From Fidelibacterota bacterium (GTDB lineage Bacteria; Marinisomatota; Marinisomatia; Marinisomatales; UBA1611): a stretch of DNA of 6,911 bases. Below the pieces are notes generated by a model. That model saw only the letters and a list, made by a program, of their open reading frames with translations. It ran no database searches and was not told the DNA's origin. Positions 1-6,000 of the stretch are shown piece by piece (position 1 is the first letter of the stretch; each line of letters starts with the position of its first letter). The stretch lies in the NCBI GenBank assembly GCA_002694025.1, contig NZKX01000001.1, forward strand, positions 1-6,911, read 5' to 3'. The position numbers and the translations under genes were made by a program.

Positions 1-2
1 TA

Positions 3-92
3 ACCTATGGTGACCCTGCAGGAAATATTGCAGCAACACCGATCACTTCTGTACAAACTGGAAGTGCAGTAACAGTAGATAGAACCGCACCT
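3..92 (+). other. Block 1: C-terminal tail of an upstream Ig-like domain
   Basis: The first 30 residues contain D-P-A-G-N (12-26) followed by a strand and the linker V-T-V-D-R-T-A-P (72-92). This is the closing half-hairpin and linker seen at the end of the later blocks, so the window begins inside a domain and the array continues upstream. The subtype cannot be told from so short a piece. Confidence 0.8.
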
Positions 93-3000
93 TCTCTAAC
101 CAAAGTTGATGTCAAGGCAGCAAATTCGACTGATAGTTCATACGTAACACCAGATGATGAAGTTATTATTACTATAATTGCTGATGAGGCTATTCAAGCG
201 CCAACAGTTACAACAAATCATGGTTCGGCATCTGTAGTAACCAATGTAGATGATGGAGTTAATAGAAAATGGGAAGCTCGACACACCGCTGGCGAATTTG
301 AAGCCTTAGGTGAGATGACATTTTCTGTTTCTATCTCTGATTTAGCTGATAATGGTCCAGTCACTAGTTCTACTTTAATTAATGACAGAGATGGATTAGG
401 CGTAACATATGACAACAGTCGTCCAGAAATTCAGGATATTACATTTACATCCAACAATTCGGTCAATAGTGCTTTTGCTACTAATGGGGATATCTTAACT
501 CTTTCATTTAATGCTAGTGAGCAGCTAAGACAAAATACAATTATAATAGAAATTGATACAGATGGCGATGGTTTCGATGATTCAGTTGCAGATGGAGATA
601 TAATGGTTGTCGAACCTACAACAGGTATTTCAGATGGCTTGGAGCCATGGTCAGCGAATTTTACTTTACAAAATATGGATGATAATGAAGTTACAACGAT
701 TAACTATCGTATCAACTTTCAAGATCTTTTTACAGTGGCCGGAACTCCGGTATTAAATGGACTTACAGGAAATGTTACATTTGATTCTACTGATCCAACT
801 GTGGCACCTTTCACAGTTACCTCTGACAACCTAAGGGGAGAGGAGTATTTAGTAAAAGAAGGAGATGTTATTTCTGTTAGTATGACTGCCAGTGAAATTT
901 TGCCTGAGGATCCCCATAACCCTACAATTTCTTTTGATGGGGTAGAGGTTGATTTAACATCAGTTGCAGGTAGTGATACAGATTGGGAAGCTTCCTATAC
1001 AGTTCCTGATAATACACCGATTAGCGAAGGCACTATTCCCATTATTTTAACCTATAAGGATAATGCAAACAGGTCAGGCACTCCTTTGCAAGCTACATCG
1101 GATAATAAAACAATTAAATTTGATAAAACTCCGCCTAGCCTCACTGCTATTTCTATAGCAAGCAACAATGTATATAATTCTTCAATGGCTAAAGTCGGAG
1201 ATGTGGTTACTATAAGCTTTACAGGAAGTCACTCTCTTGATGCCTCACCTGTAGTTGCTGTTTTTGGCAACAACGCTGATGATGTATCTCAGGGAGATGA
1301 TGACACTCAGTGGACTGCAACTTATACACTCCAAGAAAGTGATGATGATGGAGCGATAACTTTCACCATCGACTATGCAGATCTAGCCAGGAATTCAGGC
1401 GTCCAGAAAACTCAATTGGATATTACCGATGGGACTTCTATAACTTTTGATAAAACAGCCACAGTTGTTACTGGCTACACAGTTTCACTTGATCCAAATT
1501 CTGACACTGGTTCGGCTTCAGATGATCTCTTAACGAACGATGGTACTCCCACATTTAATATTTCTAATCTTACTTCTGGTGCGCCAGGAACTGTTGCAAC
1601 TAATGATTGGTTAATTTTATATGTGGATGGAGTTAGCTATGATAGTGTTCAAGTCGCATCTGACAATGAATCCGTAACTGTCGGAAATGCTCGTGATTTA
1701 CCCTCTTCTCCGAACGTCTATCCAATTACATTTAGGACTAGAGATCAGGCAGGGAATCTTTCTGATGCAACAGATGCGATTGACATTACAATAGATAAAG
1801 ATGTTCCAGCAGTAGGGGAGCCACTAGATCTTAAGGCAGCTTTTGATACAGGTATTTCTGAAGTTGATGACATTACAAACGCAACAGAACCTGTTTTTAC
1901 TTTATCTGGTTTAGGACCTGTGGGTAATAGTTCTGTTAATATTTATTATCAACGTACAAACAATGTAGTTGCAGATACATTTCTGCTTACCCACACCTTA
2001 GCTCAACAGGTGACTGACGAAATCACTATACCTAACCTTCTTGCACTAAGCGAGGACATTTATACGTTTTGGTATGAAGTCGTTGACAACGCTGGAAACG
2101 TTTCAGTAAATAGTGGTTTAAAAGTTGTTACTGTGGATTTAACTCCTCCATCTCCTTCAGCCACTCCAGACTTGCTTGACGATGGTACTGGTGACGGAGT
2201 TTTTGAATTTGACACAGGTACATCAAATACTGACAACATTACTAATTTATCAACTGTTCAATTAACAATTGCTAGCCTAAGCACCAATGATAATACAGTA
2301 GTTATATACGATACAAAAGGTACTAATGACGAGAGTGATGATGTTGTAATGGCTGAGGAAACAATCGTTTCTGCTAGTATGAATATTACAATAAATAATA
2401 TTTCAACAACAACTTATGGTACTAAGATTACAGATGCTGCAGGTAACTTATCGATTCTATCAGAACTGCTATCCATAACATTTGATAACACACCTACAAA
2501 CGTTCTAGGTTATGATGATCCTAATGGTGTTGGTGGAACTCCGGGTAATTATTCTGATGTTTATGCTGACGCGGAAGATGAATATCCTCCAGTAACAATT
2601 GACTTAATAGGTTTATCGGATACCGGTACTGATACTACTGATCATATAACTAATCAAACCCTTCCATCATTTAGGATTAAAAACTTAACTGAGACAGATT
2701 CAGTTTTCCTTTTTGCGACGGTTGCAGGTAATCCAGATAATTTAGTAGCAAAAGGAGTTGTCGATAATTCCACAGAAATTTTAACGGTTACGGATGGATC
2801 AACTCCCCTTCACTTATTATCGGAATTAACACAAAATGACTATCTCATAAAACTTAGAGTAAAAGATGTGGCAGGTAATGTTTCTGCATTTACTAATTTT
2901 CAATTTAATGCAGATGGTACTTACACAAACCTTGAATTTGTCTTATCTGTAGACACCACGCCTTTTGGTATTACTTCAGATCCAGACTTAATTGTGGATG

Positions 3001-6000
3001 ATGATTCTGGTATTTCTGAATCTGATAATATTACAAATATCCGAAATCCCAGGTTTCAATTTACAAACCTAGATGCTTCTGCTGATTCTTTAGAATTATA
3101 TGTAACGAATTCATCAGGTGCAACTTCACTAACTAACGCAGGTTTTAAGGCTGATGGAGCATTTGATCATTTGTTACAAGTGTCCTCTAATTTAGTAGCA
3201 GGTGACTATAGTTTTAAGTACAGGGTAATTGATATTGCGGGTAATGAATCTGCTTTTAGTAATGGTACAGCCGTTACAATTGACTACACAGCTCCCTCAG
3301 ACCCAAGCGAATTAGATTTAATTGATGCTGACGATAACGGACCTTTAAATAATGATGATTTAACCAACGCAACTACGATGACTTTAACAGCTGATGGATT
3401 TGTAACAGGGGAATACGGTTTCTTATATGCTTATGATGGTCCTGGAGATATTGACCCTTCGGATGATGTATTAGTTGAATCTGTTCTTTTAGGTGAATCA
3501 GATGCTGGTATCGCGTCTTTTTCTGTAACTAATGATGCGTCTGGAGAGTTTAATTACTATGTTATTGCGCAAGATTTAGCTGGCAATGCTTCTTTAGTTG
3601 CTTCTGCGCCTTCTCTAGTCGTAAATGTAGATTTGGACCCGCCACTTGTTGAAAATATTGTAGTCTCTCTTGACCCAGGATCTGATACAGGAATATTGGG
3701 AGACAATGCAAGTTCAAATACGAATCCTACTTTTACAGTGACGGATGATGTAAGCGGATTAACTTCTACTGATTCTGTAATTATTTACTATCAACTTGCA
3801 AATAACAGCATAGATCCGGCAAGTGGATTAAACGGTGTTCCAAAAAGGTATGCTGCACTTTCTATAGATGAAGCTTCAGAAAATTTAACCGGATCTGGTT
3901 TTGATGAAAATGCAGATGGTGATTTGGATGAAGGACCTTATTATATTTTGGCAAAATTACGAGACTTTGCAGGAAATTTATCTTCATTTTCCTCACAATT
4001 TGGGGATGATGAATTATTAGTTTACAGATTAGATACGACTCCACCATTGTTCTATGATGTTGACTCTCAGCAATCAGATCCAAACCAATCCTTTGTCGCT
4101 CCTGATTTAATAGCTGAAGACGATTTAGGATATAGTTCTACAGATAACATAACAAAAAAGCGTAACCCAAGCTTTACAGTTTCTAATTTACATCCCTTTA
4201 AAAATGATAAAGTAACTCTTTCAGCTAGAAAAGCTTTTACAACTACTACTGCTGACACTGGATTTGTTGCAGATGAAGAAACAGATATTACATTAACTAT
4301 TCCCTGGGTAGATGCAAATGGAGATGGTGTTGTAGATGATGGAGAAGGCTTTGCTTTAGATGATGGTACTTGGACAATAACTTACACGGTAGAGGACTCT
4401 GCAGGAAATATCACTTCTGATATTCCAGGCTTAGATATATTTATAGATGCTATTGCTCCTGCACCTTTGGGAAGGCCTGATCTATTGACCGATTTCGATG
4501 CTGGTGAATCTAATGTAGACAATTTAACCAATCTTAATCTAATAAGTATTGACCAAACGGATACTATACCAGGTTTACAATGGTCCCTATACAGGTTTGA
4601 TGATAATGGAGATGGTGTTTTTAATCCTGCTGATGACACAGTTTTCCCCTTAGACTCCAATTTATTCCCGGGTGGAACAGGAGATGATGGATTAGATTTA
4701 GACAATGATGGTATACCTGACGGTGCTCGCTCGGTTACATCTAATATTTCTGTTGAGGAGGATCCAGAATATTACTTTTTCTCCGTCCAAACGGACATAG
4801 CGGGTAATAGATCTTTAAATAGTGAGGTACTAACCGTTGGTGTAGACTTCATTTCTCCCAACTGCGTCATCACTTACGATGATCCCGACGGTGATGGAAG
4901 TCCAGATGCCCTTGTTAGGTTCGCGGAAGGTACCCTAAATGCTACATTTACTTTTGATGATGAAATAGATGATTTGAATAATCCTCCAACTATACTTATC
5001 AATTATCCTGTTCCTTTTGGATCTTCTGATTCCTTACTTCTATCAAAAGTAAATCCGAATGATGATACGGTTTGGGAATATAATATCCCGCTGGATGAAT
5101 CAGGAATGGATTCACTAAATGGAATAATTGATATAACATTAATAGCCGCAGATAAATATGGAAATGCACTTGACAACTTGACAGGAAATGCAGAAATGAG
5201 AATTGATAATCTTCCTGCGGTTTTTTCTAATATAGTTCCTGGTTCTGGTTCTTTCAACAATGCCGATTCAATCATAGTATTTTCTTGGAATCTTGATGAA
5301 CCAAATGAAGGAACAAGTATAGTATCTGCAGAGGTGCAATTTTTAAACCTTGATAATAATGCTAGCTATACTGCTGTGCTTGATGGGCCAAATGATCTTA
5401 ATGAAGGCAATAGAGATCCCGGAATAATATCGAATGGGGGAATTGCCAACATACCACTTACGGAAGGTGTATACCAAGTTGTTTTTAACAGTTTGGATTT
5501 TGCTGGAAATATTGGAAATGACACCCTGACAAACTTTACATATGATTTAACAAGACCTAATGCTGAGATATCGTTTAGTAGACTCTATGCAGAAGATGGT
5601 GATACGGTGGTTGTAACGGTAGTTTTTGATGAAGACATGTATAGTGATGAAAATAGTCCTCCAACATTTTCAGCTCAATTACCTGAATCGTTCGCGCAAC
5701 TGCTAACAGGACCACTAAGCTTAGTAAACCGTCCTGAGACATATAACGACTTTGGCCTCGACAATATAGAAAATAATGGCGATGAGGGAGATGGTAATGG
5801 ACAATATGATTTGGGCGAACAATTTGATGATATCAATGGAAATGGTGTCTATGATCCCACAGGAGAATTATTTACTTGGAGTTATACTTTTTCTACTGGA
5901 GATCTAGGCTCAGGGTTAAATGGCCTCCTTTCAAATATTACCATTGAAAATGCCCGTGATTTAGCAGGAAACCAACTTGATACACTTGATTTAGACAATG

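Larger units (their letters stand above)
3645..4859 (+). repeat. Type-B Ig-like domains with calcium-type loops, blocks 12-14
   Basis: Three longer domains lie at 3645-4046 (134 residues), 4047-4460 (138) and 4461-4859 (133). Entry motifs are S-L-D-P-G-S-D-T-G (block 12, almost the same as block 6), P-D-L-I-A-E-D-D-L-G then D-N-I-T-K (13), and P-D-L-L-T-D-F-D-A-G then D-N-L-T-N (14). Closures are D-F-A-G-N-L-S, D-S-A-G-N-I-T and D-I-A-G-N-R-S, with linkers L-D-T-T-P-P, I-D-A-I-A-P and V-D-F-I-S-P. Much of the roughly 20 extra residues per domain comes from Asp-rich loops before the penultimate strand. Block 13 has a Trp strand (G-T-W-T-I-T-Y-T-V, W at 4371) like that of type A, so it looks intermediate between the two types. 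Confidence 0.8.

Noticed and set aside
303..311. Internal ATG codons in the main frame (for example in the A-L-G-E-M-T-F segment) as possible gene starts
   Set aside because: The frame is open upstream of every Met in the window and domain structure continues across them, so none marks a real start.
218..415. A 65-codon open frame on the minus strand
   Set aside because: It lies wholly antisense to the Ig-repeat frame, and its product is Ser/Pro/Thr-rich with no recognisable domain, as expected from the complement of Asp/Thr-rich codons.
3862..4258. Two overlapping antisense open frames of 73 and 63 codons (3862-4083, 4067-4258)
   Set aside because: Both are covered by the continuous sense frame of blocks 12-13, overlap each other and show no domain or credible start context.
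4382..4705. A 107-codon antisense open frame
   Set aside because: It is the longest shadow frame but spans the end of block 13 and most of block 14 with no family resemblance; the sense frame there has clear D-S-A-G-N and calcium-loop motifs.
4311..4721. A true dockerin domain made of the neighbouring acidic loops in blocks 13-14
   Set aside because: The loops are far apart, lie in different Ig domains and lack the paired loop-helix segments of a dockerin, so calcium-type loops within Ig domains is the safer reading.
5003..5275. A 90-codon antisense open frame
   Set aside because: It is antisense to blocks 15-16, without recognisable motifs, and its low-complexity Ser/Pro content reflects the sense strand.
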